Source of the DNA: Spirochaetota bacterium
Lineage (GTDB): Bacteria; Spirochaetota; UBA4802; UBA5550
DNA length: 64,000 nucleotides
Direction: 5' to 3'
Assembly (NCBI GenBank): GCA_003246895.1
Contig: QKCL01000066.1
Span: forward strand, 1 to 64,000
The notes beneath the pieces are model-generated. The model saw nothing but the letters and a program-made list of their open reading frames with translations. It did not search any database and was not told where the DNA came from. Position 1 is the first letter of the stretch. The number at the start of each line of letters is the position of its first letter. Shown here in pieces: positions 35,101-43,998 of the stretch. A program made the position numbers and the translations under genes.

Positions 35101-36432
35101 GTTTTTCATTGTGGTGAACTTGGCATCCTGGCCGCCGATCTCTATGATGGTATCGACATCATTGTCAAGTTCATAGGCTGCCCTTGCATGGGACGAGATC
35201 TCATCAAGTGCAAGGTTTCCGTTTATTATTCCGCCGATGAATTTCCTGCCGGAACCGGTTGTGCCGGCCCCCAGGAACTCATATTTCACCTGATACTTTT
35301 TCTCTATGTTGCCTATTGTCTCGAGAATTGTCTGGGTCGCCTCAACTGGCCTTCCAGAAGTTCTTGTATAGAAACCGGCCAGAACCTGTTTTTCCCCGTC
35401 AACGAGAACCGCCTTTGTGCTCGTTGAACCTATGTCTATACCAAGGTATACACTGCATATTGAACCTTTATCCGGTTCTCTGTATATATCAACCTCCACT
35501 TCCGTTGCCGAGGAGTATATTTCTGATTTATATCTGTACTTCTCAAAACTTGTAAAATCCGGATACTGTGACAGTACAAGCTGAAGCGGTTCATAGCTGC
35601 ATTTCAGGTCTTGTTTTGCCGAGGCAAATTCAAATACGCTGCCTGAATCTCCAGACGTATTTTCTTCGTTTTCATTTAATGTAAGAAGCGCCGCCCCGTA
35701 TGAGCCGTAGATATGGCCGAACTCATCGGTTTCCATATCCCTTCCTGTTATTTTTTCAAGGTGTCTCTTCACAGCCTCGTTCTTTGAAACACCTCCTGAA
35801 AAGACAAGTTTTCCATTAATCTCAGTGTTGCCCATGAGGGTATCTGCAATATTTTTGGCAAGCCCGTATGAGAGCCCGTCACATATTTCTTCAGTAGTAT
35901 ACCCCTCCTGCTGGGCATGAATGAGGTCTGTCTTTGCAAAAACAGAACACCTTGATGCTATCTGCGGAATGGGGCCCCGGTTGGCAAGTGCAAGGGATGA
36001 GAATTCTCCGATCCCTGAAAGGTTCAGCCTCTTTGACTGCTGATCCAGAAAACTTCCTGTCCCTGCCGCACATGATGAGTTGGACCTGTAGTTCAGGTAC
36101 TCCCCCTGGTCATCAAAGAGGTATAGGCCGAATTTTTCTCCCCCCACATAGAGGACAGCTCCGGGCCTGTCATGTATTTCCCTTGAAGCTGTGACTATTG
36201 CCACTCTTGTATCATGAACTGCCGCATTCTTTAAAATTCCGGGAGTGGATGACGTTATGCCGATGGAGGAGATGTCATATGCTGAAACGTCATTGAAAAA
36301 CCCTTTCAGTGTCCCTTCAATATCTCCGTTATGGAATGAGTAGTCTGAATAGACTATGCTTTTTTTATCGTCAATAAGTACAATGGAAGCTGTAATTGAC
36401 CCTGCGTCAATACCTGCTGTTACCTTTCCCAT
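32197..36432 (-). CDS. Giant 2-hydroxyacyl-CoA dehydratase activase (BadF/BcrA-type, duplicated, fused)
   Basis: 1411 residues. Two ASKHA ATPase modules of the BadF/BadG/BcrA/BcrD family come first: one starting AGIDAGSITASIVL with CAAGTGSFLDQQ (~1-270), a second starting LGIDIGSTSTKAVL with IEIGGQDAKF and CAAGTGSFIEEQ (~325-600). Then a short Cys block CELCGNNCKI (~630), a DUF2229 region (~690-900) and a C-terminal part resembling the dehydratase alpha/beta subunit (HgdB-type) with further Cys. Activases drive ATP-dependent electron transfer to dehydratases. In this fused form the physiological reaction is unknown. GAGG precedes the ATG; the terminator is downstream. Confidence 0.88.
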   Translation of the reverse strand: MGKVTAGIDAGSITASIVLIDDKKSIVYSDYSFHNGDIEGTLKGFFNDVSAYDISSIGITSSTPGILKNAAVHDTRVAIVTASREIHDRPGAVLYVGGEKFGLYLFDDQGEYLNYRSNSSCAAGTGSFLDQQSKRLNLSGIGEFSSLALANRGPIPQIASRCSVFAKTDLIHAQQEGYTTEEICDGLSYGLAKNIADTLMGNTEINGKLVFSGGVSKNEAVKRHLEKITGRDMETDEFGHIYGSYGAALLTLNENEENTSGDSGSVFEFASAKQDLKCSYEPLQLVLSQYPDFTSFEKYRYKSEIYSSATEVEVDIYREPDKGSICSVYLGIDIGSTSTKAVLVDGEKQVLAGFYTRTSGRPVEATQTILETIGNIEKKYQVKYEFLGAGTTGSGRKFIGGIINGNLALDEISSHARAAYELDNDVDTIIEIGGQDAKFTTMKNGMVTFSYMNNVCAAGTGSFIEEQAKKLNCALSEYAERASSVQAPMASDRCTVFMERDINNLLTEGYSVDQVLASVLHSVRENYLSKVAVEGSIGRKIFFQGATAKNRALVAAFEQRLGREIMVSPYCHLTGALGVALQMIDDGVRSTGFRGISLAYEKIKIESEVCELCGNNCKIKIANVNGEISAFGFLCGRDYDTKSFVNKNISGFDLLKERRKAFAFKRNEPVLDGIIGIPSGLYLHEELPLWENFFSNLGIKTVSSAGCKTALSRGKQVTGAEFCAPMAAMHGHVEYLKDKADYIFLPIYLQNKQKDKYKNRHYCYYSQYASSIISICKDLDIEDRVLSPMIRSVIGDFYLKVELHRMMNRICKGKLNFFQISSAYDKALEFFSNCNTALQDVYLNESGSGKDIDVVILGRPYTVLSENMNSGIPGIFGKLGVKAFYQDMVPLDGHDSSFVGPLLDTFHWEYASRMIAVTNRVADTDGVYPVLVTSFKCSPDSFVMEYFKEIMDAKGKPYLILQLDELDSNVGYETRIEAGVRAFRNDFASVKERMGRKSGIADPGIIKDRELLKEKTLLLPNWDRITGKLLEANLRAEGYDARLLVETEDSIRRSMTMNTGQCIPLNAVAQSGIEYIKNNSLDPDKTAMWFFDSCISCNVAMYPRFIKSLLERHGHGMENVSLYVGEITFSDISYRAAINGYFAYMFAGMLRKISCRIRPYEVHAGETEIVVNKSLEMLYRVFLNGTVRKDGEKTLAAILEMFGEIETEKTERPLVALFGDLYARDNDIMNQNLIRVIEANGGEVLTTPYSDYMKLIADPYLHRWFTEGKYLDVASAKILKNMILFLEKKYTDMFNKFLGEPKFRKGEPFDKILKKYNMRTNHTGESMDNILKIHHLVEAYPEISLFVQTNPAFCCPSLVTEAMASRIEEVTGVPIITIEYDGTGAPKNDDIIPYLKFPRKRKGKAGDEKAV

Positions 36433-36517
36433 AAATAAACCTCACAAAATTCTATATTTCAGAATATTTCACCCCGACAAAAAGACAAGAAAAATATATT
36501 AAAATTTTTTTAACAAA

Positions 36518-37024
36518 CTAACCCCTCAGTGTAGCTATAAGGCTCTCCGTGCACAGGAACAGGTTGAGCCCGTGAGTTATGGAATATACTGTAATATCTG
36601 ACGCCCGAACTGTTTCAGTAAAAGCCCCTTCATGCCCTATTACCCCTATTCCAAGGGCAGCTCTTTTAAGCATGAGAATGTCGTTTCTCCCGTTGCCCAT
36701 GGCTGCAGTAATATCAGCACCGAGAGTTTCAACAAACTCCTCCTTCTGGCGTGCCTGATTATCCCTGCCTATTATATGAAGTCTGCAGTCTATGCCCTGA
36801 AGTTCCCGTTCCACGGTACCGAATGTATCTGCAGTTATTACAAAAAGCCTGTAGTCAGCTGACAGTTTCTTCAGCATTGGGACAGATTCTTCTATTATTC
36901 TCCCCCCTGAAGCGAGTGTCCCGTTGTAATCAAGGACAATATTCTCAATTTTAAGATCTCCGTAACCCGGAATAGAAATATCCACATCTCCTCCTGATAT
37001 GCGTATTTCGGACAATTTATACAT
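36518..37024 (-). CDS. Soluble HAD ATPase-like protein
   Basis: About 168 residues from the ATG at 37024; the frame extends to 37093 without a better start. Motif I is IVLDYNGTLA (DxNGT, as in soluble P-type-ATPase-like HAD proteins), motif II is in VITADTFGT, the lysine region is DNQARQK, and motif III is GNGRNDILML. These small HAD proteins (COG4087) have unassigned substrates; phosphatase activity is likely. It is followed by the activase gene on the same strand, 86 bases downstream. Confidence 0.78.
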   Translation of the reverse strand: MYKLSEIRISGGDVDISIPGYGDLKIENIVLDYNGTLASGGRIIEESVPMLKKLSADYRLFVITADTFGTVERELQGIDCRLHIIGRDNQARQKEEFVETLGADITAAMGNGRNDILMLKRAALGIGVIGHEGAFTETVRASDITVYSITHGLNLFLCTESLIATLRG

Positions 37025-37299
37025 TATAATCAGCACCTGCAACAAAAATTGACCGCTATCTCTGTATTGTTCATTAATTTTAAAAAAATCCATAATCCCC
37101 GGTGAAGATTAACCTAAGAAACACTTTTAATTTGTTTCCGGTAACATTTTCCGTTATTTAATAAGGGAACCTCTATAAATTACATTTTGGATGTTCCCTT
37201 GTTGGCACTCTCATTGATTAAATCGGGTCTTACTATTTTTCAAATAATGAAAAACCTGACTTTTTAAAGTGCCCATAATAAAATACCAGGGGGGAGACC

Positions 37300-37719
37300 A
37301 TGTACTATGTGCACCCGTTTATTCAGTCTGCTGCACTTCTTTTCATGGCAGGAGCATTCTACGGCGGTTTCAAACGTATCCTGAACCGGCACCTCGGCAT
37401 TCAGACAAGATTCAACAGAAAGATGCACATGACACTTGGAGGAATCTCAATAATTCTGATGCTTGCGGGAACAACAGGCGGAGCGTTTATTACTGGAATC
37501 CTGTGGCAAAAGCTCCTTGTAACGGGTACACACGGTTATGTCGGCATAATTATGATCCCGCTCATGCTTTCGGGAATTTCAAGCGGCATCTACATAAAAA
37601 AAAGAGTAATAATTCCGCACATAATTGCAGTCATGCACGGGGGTACAAACATCCTGGTATTCATTCTGGCAATATACCAGATCTGGTCTGGAATCAGTGT
37701 GTACAGAAACTTCTTCTGA
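37300..37719 (+). CDS. DUF4079-like four-helix membrane protein, possible haem b
   Basis: 139 residues. About four membrane helices begin right at the N-terminus (VHPFIQSAALLFMAGAFYGG, then TLGGISIILMLAGTTGGAFI, then GYVGIIMIPLMLSGISSGIYI, then IIAVMHGGTNILVFILAIYQ). Histidines at or near the helix ends (HP at 5, KMHM near 43, GTHG near 78, PHIIAVMH near 107 and 113) could bind haem, as in b561-type and DUF4079 proteins. Redox role is inference. GGGGGGAG precedes the ATG. Confidence 0.65.
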   Translation: MYYVHPFIQSAALLFMAGAFYGGFKRILNRHLGIQTRFNRKMHMTLGGISIILMLAGTTGGAFITGILWQKLLVTGTHGYVGIIMIPLMLSGISSGIYIKKRVIIPHIIAVMHGGTNILVFILAIYQIWSGISVYRNFF

Positions 37720-37724
37720 AAAAA

Positions 37725-37751
37725 ACAGCATCTGCTGTCTATGATTTTTTT
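37725..37751 (+). terminator. Probable terminator after the DUF4079-like gene
   Basis: ACAGCA (37725-37730), a TC loop-side pair and TGCTGT (37733-37738) form a short stem followed shortly by a T-run (ATTTTTTT). The small loop makes it weak. Confidence 0.4.
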
Positions 37752-37830
37752 GCAAATCCCGCTTTTCAGGGATACTCATAATTTAAATTTTATTTATTCA
37801 TAAATACACCGGACTGTGCTATAAATAGCC

Positions 37831-38523
37831 ATGGAACTACTTCTGACATGCGAACACGGCGGAAATCTCATCCCTGAAAACCTCGAGGTGTATTTTAAAA
37901 ATGCCGAAGCAGACCTGCGGTCACATTTGGGATTCGATGCCGGGGCACTTGATCTAATGAATTATTTGCAGGAGATTGCAGCAGCCTCATTCTCCAGCAT
38001 ATACACAAGACTTGCCATAGACATGAACAGGTCCATTTCAAGCAGAAACCTTTTCTCAAAATACACGGGAGGCCTGGAGCCTGAACTTAAGCGGGAACTC
38101 ATTGAAAGATACCACATGCCCTTCCGCAGTGCGGTAAGAGAATACTGCATGAAGTCCCTGAGAAACAATAAAAAACTGCTGCACCTGTCAATACACACAT
38201 TCACCCCCGAACTCCGCGGGGAAAAAAGAAACGCCCATATGGGCATACTCTACGACCCGTCAAGGCCGGATGAAAAAAAGACTGCAGCAATGCTTAAAAG
38301 ACTCATGAATGAAGATGACAGAACCCTGAAAATCCGTTATAACTACCCCTACAGAGGGACATCAAATTCACATATCAGGGACCTCCGCAGGGAATTTCCT
38401 TCATCATATTCCGGAATTATGATCGAAGTGAACCAGAGCCTTGTGGATGAAAACAAAATGAACGAAGAAATAAAAACAATACTGCTCTCTTCCGTAATAA
38501 ATATTCTGAAAACCTTACCCTGA
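37831..38523 (+). CDS. N-formylglutamate amidohydrolase family protein
   Basis: 230 residues. The N-terminal metal motif LLLTCEHGGNLIPE, then SIHTFTP and the closing IMIEVNQSLV fit the FGase family (zinc-dependent hydrolases with CEHGG and HTF). Members include HutG2 in histidine degradation and many proteins of unknown substrate; no hut genes are near, so an amide hydrolase of unclear target is the safest reading. Confidence 0.78.
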   Translation: MELLLTCEHGGNLIPENLEVYFKNAEADLRSHLGFDAGALDLMNYLQEIAAASFSSIYTRLAIDMNRSISSRNLFSKYTGGLEPELKRELIERYHMPFRSAVREYCMKSLRNNKKLLHLSIHTFTPELRGEKRNAHMGILYDPSRPDEKKTAAMLKRLMNEDDRTLKIRYNYPYRGTSNSHIRDLRREFPSSYSGIMIEVNQSLVDENKMNEEIKTILLSSVINILKTLP

Positions 38524-38672
38524 CCTGATAAAACTGCCTTTACAAAAGAGTCTTCATCATGATTATCGTCCCTGAACACACCTGACATCCCGGGAACTGC
38601 ACCGGAGATAAGTTCTTGCTTAATCGGTAATTTTTTATTACATTTTATTTACAGAAAGGGGGTTTTGTCGAT

Positions 38673-39302
38673 ATGACCGGACGAAAAAACTACATTATCA
38701 ACAAAAAATTTCAGCTCAAGAAGACCTTTACCGTACTCTCCCTTGCCGCAGCCACAATGTTTATCATATCATTTATCATGGGCTCAGTAATACTTTTGAA
38801 CAAAAGCGCAATAGAAAAAAACAATCACATAATAAACAGCACAAACAATGAACTGAAGATCATATTAAAGACACAGGAGGAGCTCCTGAAACTCTGTTCC
38901 GCAGAGTTGAGAAATGAAAAAAATCCGTCCAAAAGGGCTCTCATAAAGAAAGTAATGGATGACTATGAAGCCTCAAAGGAAAAAATTCAGAGAAACATCA
39001 GGTTCAACGACCATAGTATCACCATGAACAGCGCCTCAATCAGAAACAGCATATCTTCCATACTGATTTCAATTGCAGTTGCCATAGCCGGAATTGCAGT
39101 GCTTTACCTGAGAATGATCAGGGAAACCCACCGCATTTCGGGACCTATTTATCTCATGTCCAGGCACATAAGGGAGATACAGAAGGGAAAATATCCTGAC
39201 ATGAGGGACCTGCGCCAGGATGATGAATTCCACGAATTCTACAATCTCTTCAGGGAACTTGCTGAAAGAATAATTAAGCTTGAAAACAGAAAGGAGAAAT
39301 AG
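38673..39302 (+). CDS. HAMP-domain membrane protein without output domain
   Basis: 209 residues. TM1 lies at ~18-41 (TFTVLSLAAATMFIISFIMGSVI), a periplasmic helical bundle at ~45-125 and TM2 at ~126-148 (SISSILISIAVAIAGIAVLY). A HAMP-like helix pair follows (RISGPIYLMSRHIREIQKGKY, then DEFHEFYNLFRELAERI). There is no kinase, methyl-accepting or cyclase domain, and the protein ends right after HAMP. It may regulate another protein by contact. GAAAGGGGG lies ahead of the ATG. Confidence 0.72.
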   Translation: MTGRKNYIINKKFQLKKTFTVLSLAAATMFIISFIMGSVILLNKSAIEKNNHIINSTNNELKIILKTQEELLKLCSAELRNEKNPSKRALIKKVMDDYEASKEKIQRNIRFNDHSITMNSASIRNSISSILISIAVAIAGIAVLYLRMIRETHRISGPIYLMSRHIREIQKGKYPDMRDLRQDDEFHEFYNLFRELAERIIKLENRKEK

Positions 39303-39337
39303 ATAATTGGATTAATTCCAATTTCAGGAGGTCTCAC

Positions 39338-39595
39338 ATGGAGCATTACAAATGGCATCAGAACCGTGAATGCGAATACTTTCCCTGCCACAAGGGCGTA
39401 CCGGAAGATGAATTCAACTGCCTTTTCTGCTACTGTCCCCTCTATGCGCTGAAGGACAAATGCGGCGGAAATTTTATCAAGAAATACGGAGTAAAGGACT
39501 GCACAGGCTGCACAAAGCCGCACAAAGAAGACAGCTATGACTTTGTTATTTCAAAAATAAGTGAAATTATAGACCTGGGTTCCACATTCGACTGA
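39338..39595 (+). CDS. Cysteine-rich small domain protein
   Basis: 85 residues with nine cysteines arranged as CEYFPCHKG, CLFCYCPLY, KCGG and CTGCTKPH. This matches the cysteine-rich small domain (CRSD) found in anaerobes, often near cobalamin genes. It probably binds a metal or an Fe-S cluster; the role is unknown. AGGAGG precedes the ATG. It follows the HAMP-only gene by 35 bases and probably shares its transcript. Confidence 0.8.
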   Translation: MEHYKWHQNRECEYFPCHKGVPEDEFNCLFCYCPLYALKDKCGGNFIKKYGVKDCTGCTKPHKEDSYDFVISKISEIIDLGSTFD

Positions 39596-39611
39596 TTCAG
39601 ATTTCAGTTTA

Positions 39612-39649
39612 CTGTACTGCCATTTTCAGGATTCAGAATGACAGTACAG
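39612..39649. terminator. Hairpin between converging genes
   Basis: CTGTACTGCCATT (39612-39624) pairs with AATGACAGTACAG (39637-39649) over 12 of 13 positions around a short loop. It lies between the stops of the Cys-rich gene and pfp and may end either transcript; no clear T-run. Confidence 0.5.
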
Positions 39650-39652
39650 GCA

Positions 39653-40981
39653 TCACTCTTCACCGCCGTTATTTACCGAATCATCCTTTATCTCTCCAAT
39701 TTCATCAAATTTTTCCTTTTCTTCGATATCATCCGAGACAAGATACTGGAAATCAGATTTGAACTGATCGAGCGAAATATTTGCAGTGGAGGCGAACTTG
39801 GCAAGTTCATGGGCATCTTCAAAATCTTCAGCCTTGAGCCTGATCATGTACCTGTCCGCTATAAAGTAACTCTCTGAACAGATATCAACCATGCGCACCT
39901 TCATCTTCTGTGTGACAGGGTCAATTATATCCTTGAAATAAATCGGCACAAAGTTGCCCCCCTGAATTGAGATGAGAGCTCCGCTGCCTCCGTCGAAGAG
40001 AAATTTTGAAGCCATAAATCCCAGGTCCCGGCAGTATTCCATGTCAAAGGGGATAGGATCAGCACATCTCAGCTCGTATCCGATATTCTTGTGAACGATA
40101 GTTGTCTTGAGTTTATACTTCTTCAGCTTCTCCTGCACCATTTTTTTAAGTATTTCACCGAAGTTTATTTCGTCATAGCGCATGTTACCGTGGTCGTCCC
40201 GTTCAATCTTCATGATCTTTTCAAAATCCTCAGGCTCAATCTTTTCAATTAGTCCCTCGGCAAGAATGGCCACGCCGTCCATGCGTCCGTAGCTGAGCCT
40301 TTTGATTATTGCCCCCACAAGAATATCTATGAGCCTGTGGAGCCTGATCTTTTTGTCGCCGAACTCTTCCGGGATAATGGTAAGCGTTGCACCCGATGCC
40401 TTGCCTATGCCCACAGCAAGATGGCCGGCCTTTCTGCCCATGGTTATGACAAAATACCACCTCGAAGTGGTCTTGCCGTCGGTCATGAGATTTTTAACGA
40501 TATCAACACCTATATGCCTGGCGGTCTGGAAACCGAATGTTGGTATATTGGCCGGAAGGTCAAGGTCATTGTCGATGGTCTTCGGCACATGCGCCACCCT
40601 TACCCTGCCGTCAGCCACCTCTTCGATCTTGTAGGCGGAATAGGCCGTGTCATCCCCTCCGATTGTAATGAGCTGGTTCACATTGAGCCTGAGAAGGGAC
40701 GATACAGCATTTTCAAGATGCTTTCTGTTCTTTGTGGGATTTTCCCTTGCAATGCCTATCTGTGACCCTCCCCTGAAATGGATACGGCTAACACTGTCAA
40801 TGGTCAGGGGGGTCACATGGGAAATATCACCCTGCATGATCCATTTGAAACCGTCACGAAGGCCTATTACCTCCGCCCCCGAAAGTATGGATCGTATTGT
40901 GGCAGCGCCGATTACGGTATTTATTCCCGGAGCGGGCCCTCCTCCAACGAGAATTGCGGTTTTCTTCGGAAAGTTTGACAT
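39653..40981 (-). CDS. PPi-dependent 6-phosphofructokinase
   Basis: 442 residues. The phosphofructokinase fold is clear: ILVGGGPAPGINTVI, FRGGSQIG and a substrate motif TMGRKAGHLA. The donor motif is GGDDT (~108-112) and the active-site motif is PKTIDND (~133-139). Asp after GGD and Lys in PKTIDND are the residues known to mark PPi-dependent enzymes, where ATP enzymes have Gly at both places. It phosphorylates fructose 6-phosphate with pyrophosphate, reversibly, saving ATP in fermentation. GGAGG precedes the ATG. Confidence 0.9.
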   Translation of the reverse strand: MSNFPKKTAILVGGGPAPGINTVIGAATIRSILSGAEVIGLRDGFKWIMQGDISHVTPLTIDSVSRIHFRGGSQIGIARENPTKNRKHLENAVSSLLRLNVNQLITIGGDDTAYSAYKIEEVADGRVRVAHVPKTIDNDLDLPANIPTFGFQTARHIGVDIVKNLMTDGKTTSRWYFVITMGRKAGHLAVGIGKASGATLTIIPEEFGDKKIRLHRLIDILVGAIIKRLSYGRMDGVAILAEGLIEKIEPEDFEKIMKIERDDHGNMRYDEINFGEILKKMVQEKLKKYKLKTTIVHKNIGYELRCADPIPFDMEYCRDLGFMASKFLFDGGSGALISIQGGNFVPIYFKDIIDPVTQKMKVRMVDICSESYFIADRYMIRLKAEDFEDAHELAKFASTANISLDQFKSDFQYLVSDDIEEKEKFDEIGEIKDDSVNNGGEE

Positions 40982-41085
40982 AGGAGCCTCCGGAAATTTT
41001 TCTAAACTTCATCTTTTTAAAAAATAATTACTCTGAAGGAGATTTCAAATTAATACGCGGAATTCCCCCCTCTGGATTTTTATGA

Positions 41086-41977
41086 AAAGTTTCCCTTATT
41101 CTACAGTCTGGAATGTCACATACAACACTGACCCTTGCGGAAAATGCCGCAAAACAGTCTACCATGGAAATGAAAATCAGTGAAGGCAGTTCTGAGAACA
41201 GTGAAGTAGTATCCCGTATTTCTGAAAATACCAGACGCCAGTCTGAAACATTTGCTCAGCTTTCGGCCGGAGTAAAGGAACTGTCAGAGTCAATCGATGA
41301 CCTTTCTGTTCAGGCAGAAAAGGCAAATACCATGACTGAATCAATTCAGAGCAGTATTTCCGAGAGTGTCAATGCTCTTGAGCATTCGGGAAAAATAATG
41401 GACTCTGAAAAAAGGTTTCCGTTGACAAGACAAAGATCATGACGCAGATAGATGATATCTCCGACAAAATAAACCTGCTTTCCTAAATGCAGCAATAGAA
41501 CCAGCAAGAGCCGGAGATGCTGTAAAAGGATTTGCTGTTGCTTCCGATGAAATTTCAAAACTCGCAGACCACACCACACAGAACATAAAGGAAACAGTAG
41601 GGCTGATACAGTCCAACAACAATGGAATACAAAACGGTGTTGAAAGCATAAATCTTGCCAACAGCCTCATTGAAAAAATCTTAATTGAAACAGTAACCAT
41701 CGGAGAGATGATCCGGAACATTGCACAATATATGCATGTCCGGAAAAAATACAATGCAGGAATCATCGATGAATCAGAGGCAATGAGGTCAATTTCTGTT
41801 GAGATATCAGACTCAATTAATTCATGCAGGAGGTCATCGTCACTGATCGCAGATTCTCTTGAAGCACTCTCAACAGTTGGCCAAGATAACTCCAGCGCAT
41901 CGGAAGAACTTGCTGCATCGGCCGAGGAAATTGCAGGCATTGCTGATTCCATGAAGAAACTTACCGAAAACTTCTAG
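41086..41977 (+). pseudogene. Frameshifted methyl-accepting chemotaxis protein remnant
   Basis: The reading shows a cytoplasmic MCP signalling domain split by two frameshifts: one near 41407-41415 in a run of six A (one base short of keeping frame) and one near 41472-41478 in a CC run (one base short), just at the hairpin-tip motif NLLSLNAAIEPARAG. After correction the tip GFAVASDEISKLADHT and the C-terminal helix EELAASAEEIAGI follow, ending at 41977. There is no N-terminal sensor or membrane segment, and a stop lies just before 41086. It is a truncated, inactive gene or one with sequencing errors; the lost N-terminus favours decay. Confidence 0.8.
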
Positions 41978-42038
41978 ATAGAGGCAATGCCAAAAGCAGA
42001 TATCTGATCCATATGCAATCACTGTGAAGAATACACGA

Positions 42039-43049
42039 TCAATCAGGAGAAAAACCTTCGGGTTCCCTCAATCCCTTATACCTGTAATATATTGATCTGC
42101 TGTTGCCGTCGCGTATGAGATATGATGCAATGGATGCCTTCAGGGACATGCCGTATGTGCTGTCAAAAATACCCTTTTCCTTTTCTGTTTCCACCTCTTT
42201 GAGAATTCTGTCCCTGTCCTCCCCCTCAAGGGAACTGTTTATAAAATCCCCGAGGTTTTCGCTCACGTATTTTTTCAGTGCCACGGCAGGGTTGGTAAAG
42301 AGATTTGTGTGTGAGAGAATCATCAGAGTATTTGAAAGAAACTTGTCCCATGAAAGGGTGGAGCTGTGTTTGCCCACAACCATCATGGTGCTCATTGTTG
42401 TGAGAAACTTTACATCAGGGCTGTTGTAATGTATTTCAAAGGTGTTATACTTTGCCTCCTGTGACACATGCAGCACCCCGGTCTGAAGCTCAGACTTCTT
42501 TTTATACCATACAGGACTGGTGTCAAGGACCTTACCGTCACTGAGTGTGACCTTCACATTGCGGTCAATGCTTTGCCAGGTTATGAAGGCGTCTTCACCG
42601 GGAACAGCCAATGGCGCCTTTGTTATGACATATCCCAGCCTGAAATTTGAATAGGCACGCTTAACGTTCCCGTCCATGTCAAGGACCAGCCTCCTTATTT
42701 CCGGTATCATTCTGACTGTTGGCCTCATGAATCCCGACTTCATTTTCAGGACCTTATATTTTTTTATAACCTCGTTTTCCTTTATGAATATTTCACCGTT
42801 TTCTATTTTTTCGATCCAGTATACCTTCTCTCCCTCAAAGGAAATGTCAGCATCCACAGTTCCCCTCCACCTGAGCATGCCGAGAATCCTGTAGCGTGCA
42901 AAATCACCCTGTTTGGGATTTTTATGGAGGAGATATTTCCCCCCGATTGCATTGAAGCTCTGTGACTGCTTCATCATTTTACTGATTCCGCAGCCCGATA
43001 AAAACAGCATGCACGAAATCGGCACAAGCGCCAGTAGTCCTTTTCTCAT
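42039..43049 (-). CDS. Lipoprotein of unknown function
   Basis: About 336 residues from the ATG at 43049, with GAGAGG six bases upstream; a TTG one codon earlier is less likely. The signal peptide ends in the lipobox LFLSGC. The mature part is beta-rich with GKYLLHKNPKQGDFARYRI and VYWIEKIENGEIFIKENEV, and a helical tail. No family recognised. Envelope anchoring is predicted from the lipobox only. Confidence 0.68.
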   Translation of the reverse strand: MRKGLLALVPISCMLFLSGCGISKMMKQSQSFNAIGGKYLLHKNPKQGDFARYRILGMLRWRGTVDADISFEGEKVYWIEKIENGEIFIKENEVIKKYKVLKMKSGFMRPTVRMIPEIRRLVLDMDGNVKRAYSNFRLGYVITKAPLAVPGEDAFITWQSIDRNVKVTLSDGKVLDTSPVWYKKKSELQTGVLHVSQEAKYNTFEIHYNSPDVKFLTTMSTMMVVGKHSSTLSWDKFLSNTLMILSHTNLFTNPAVALKKYVSENLGDFINSSLEGEDRDRILKEVETEKEKGIFDSTYGMSLKASIASYLIRDGNSRSIYYRYKGLREPEGFSPD

Positions 43050-43290
43050 CAAATACCTCTCAAGCTCAAATTGTCAATGGTCAGGTCATAAAGGGATTGC
43101 GGTGACCGGCTTCAGGATCTGCACAGTCTCACGATGAAACCTGTACCTTTACCATAACAGCATGACATAGAGAAATCAAGCTATTTTAATAGACATTTAT
43201 GACACTCTGTTCAATTATATTTTATACAGAATAACCGGCAGAAATACTGGACCGGGGGACATCACGGAGTTCAGCCCTGACCGAAGGGCC

Positions 43291-43998
43291 TCACTTTTCA
43301 TTGTATGACCATCCATTGTCCCCATGATAGATCATGAGTCTTGTCATGCCGCCGTCGATGCATATATTTTCACCTGTGATAAAACCTGCACGATCCGAAC
43401 AGAGGAACAGAACCATTTCCGAAATATCCTTTGGGTGTCCCACACGTCCAGCTGGATGCTGGGCCCCATCGGGGCCGTCATGTTCCCGGAACGCAGTGTC
43501 TATCCACCCAGGTGAAATTGAATTAACCCTTACCCTCCCCGACAGGCTCACTGCCATGGAATGGGTCAGGGCGGAGATTCCCCCCTTGGCAGCACTGTAG
43601 CTTTCAGTACATGCCTGGCTCATGCGGTCTCTTGAAGAGGAAATATTTATGATCGAACCGCCTTCGTTGAAATAGGGCAGGAGAAGCTTACTCAGATAAA
43701 ATGGAGCAGTCACTCCGACCCGCAGTGCATAGTTGAACTCATCGTAGGTGCATGAATCAATCCCCTTCATTATTGGGAGAGCATTGTTAATGAGATAGTC
43801 AACACTCCCGTAATCGGAGATAACTTTTTCCGTAAACTCAGAGAGTGTCTTCTCACAGGCAATATCTCCCACAAAATAGGGATTATCAGATTTATCGATA
43901 ATACAGACCGAAGCGCCATTGCGGGCAAATTCATCTGCAATGGTCTTGCCTATTCCGCCTGCCCCGCCTGTAATAACTGCAATTTTTCCGCTGAACAT
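43291..43998 (-). CDS. Short-chain dehydrogenase/reductase
   Basis: 235 residues, classical SDR. NAD(P)-binding TGGAGGIGK near residue 10, NNAL (in the NNAG position), catalytic Ser in IINISSSRDRMSQ and YSAAKGG (Tyr-x-x-x-Lys), then SPGWIDT. The order and length match the FabG-like group; substrate unknown. GGAG lies before the ATG. Unrelated neighbours. Confidence 0.88.
   Translation of the reverse strand: MFSGKIAVITGGAGGIGKTIADEFARNGASVCIIDKSDNPYFVGDIACEKTLSEFTEKVISDYGSVDYLINNALPIMKGIDSCTYDEFNYALRVGVTAPFYLSKLLLPYFNEGGSIINISSSRDRMSQACTESYSAAKGGISALTHSMAVSLSGRVRVNSISPGWIDTAFREHDGPDGAQHPAGRVGHPKDISEMVLFLCSDRAGFITGENICIDGGMTRLMIYHGDNGWSYNEK

Noticed and set aside
38349-38588. Minus-strand ORF overlapping the N-formylglutamate amidohydrolase gene
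   Set aside because: It is antisense to a clear gene and has no family match or Shine-Dalgarno.
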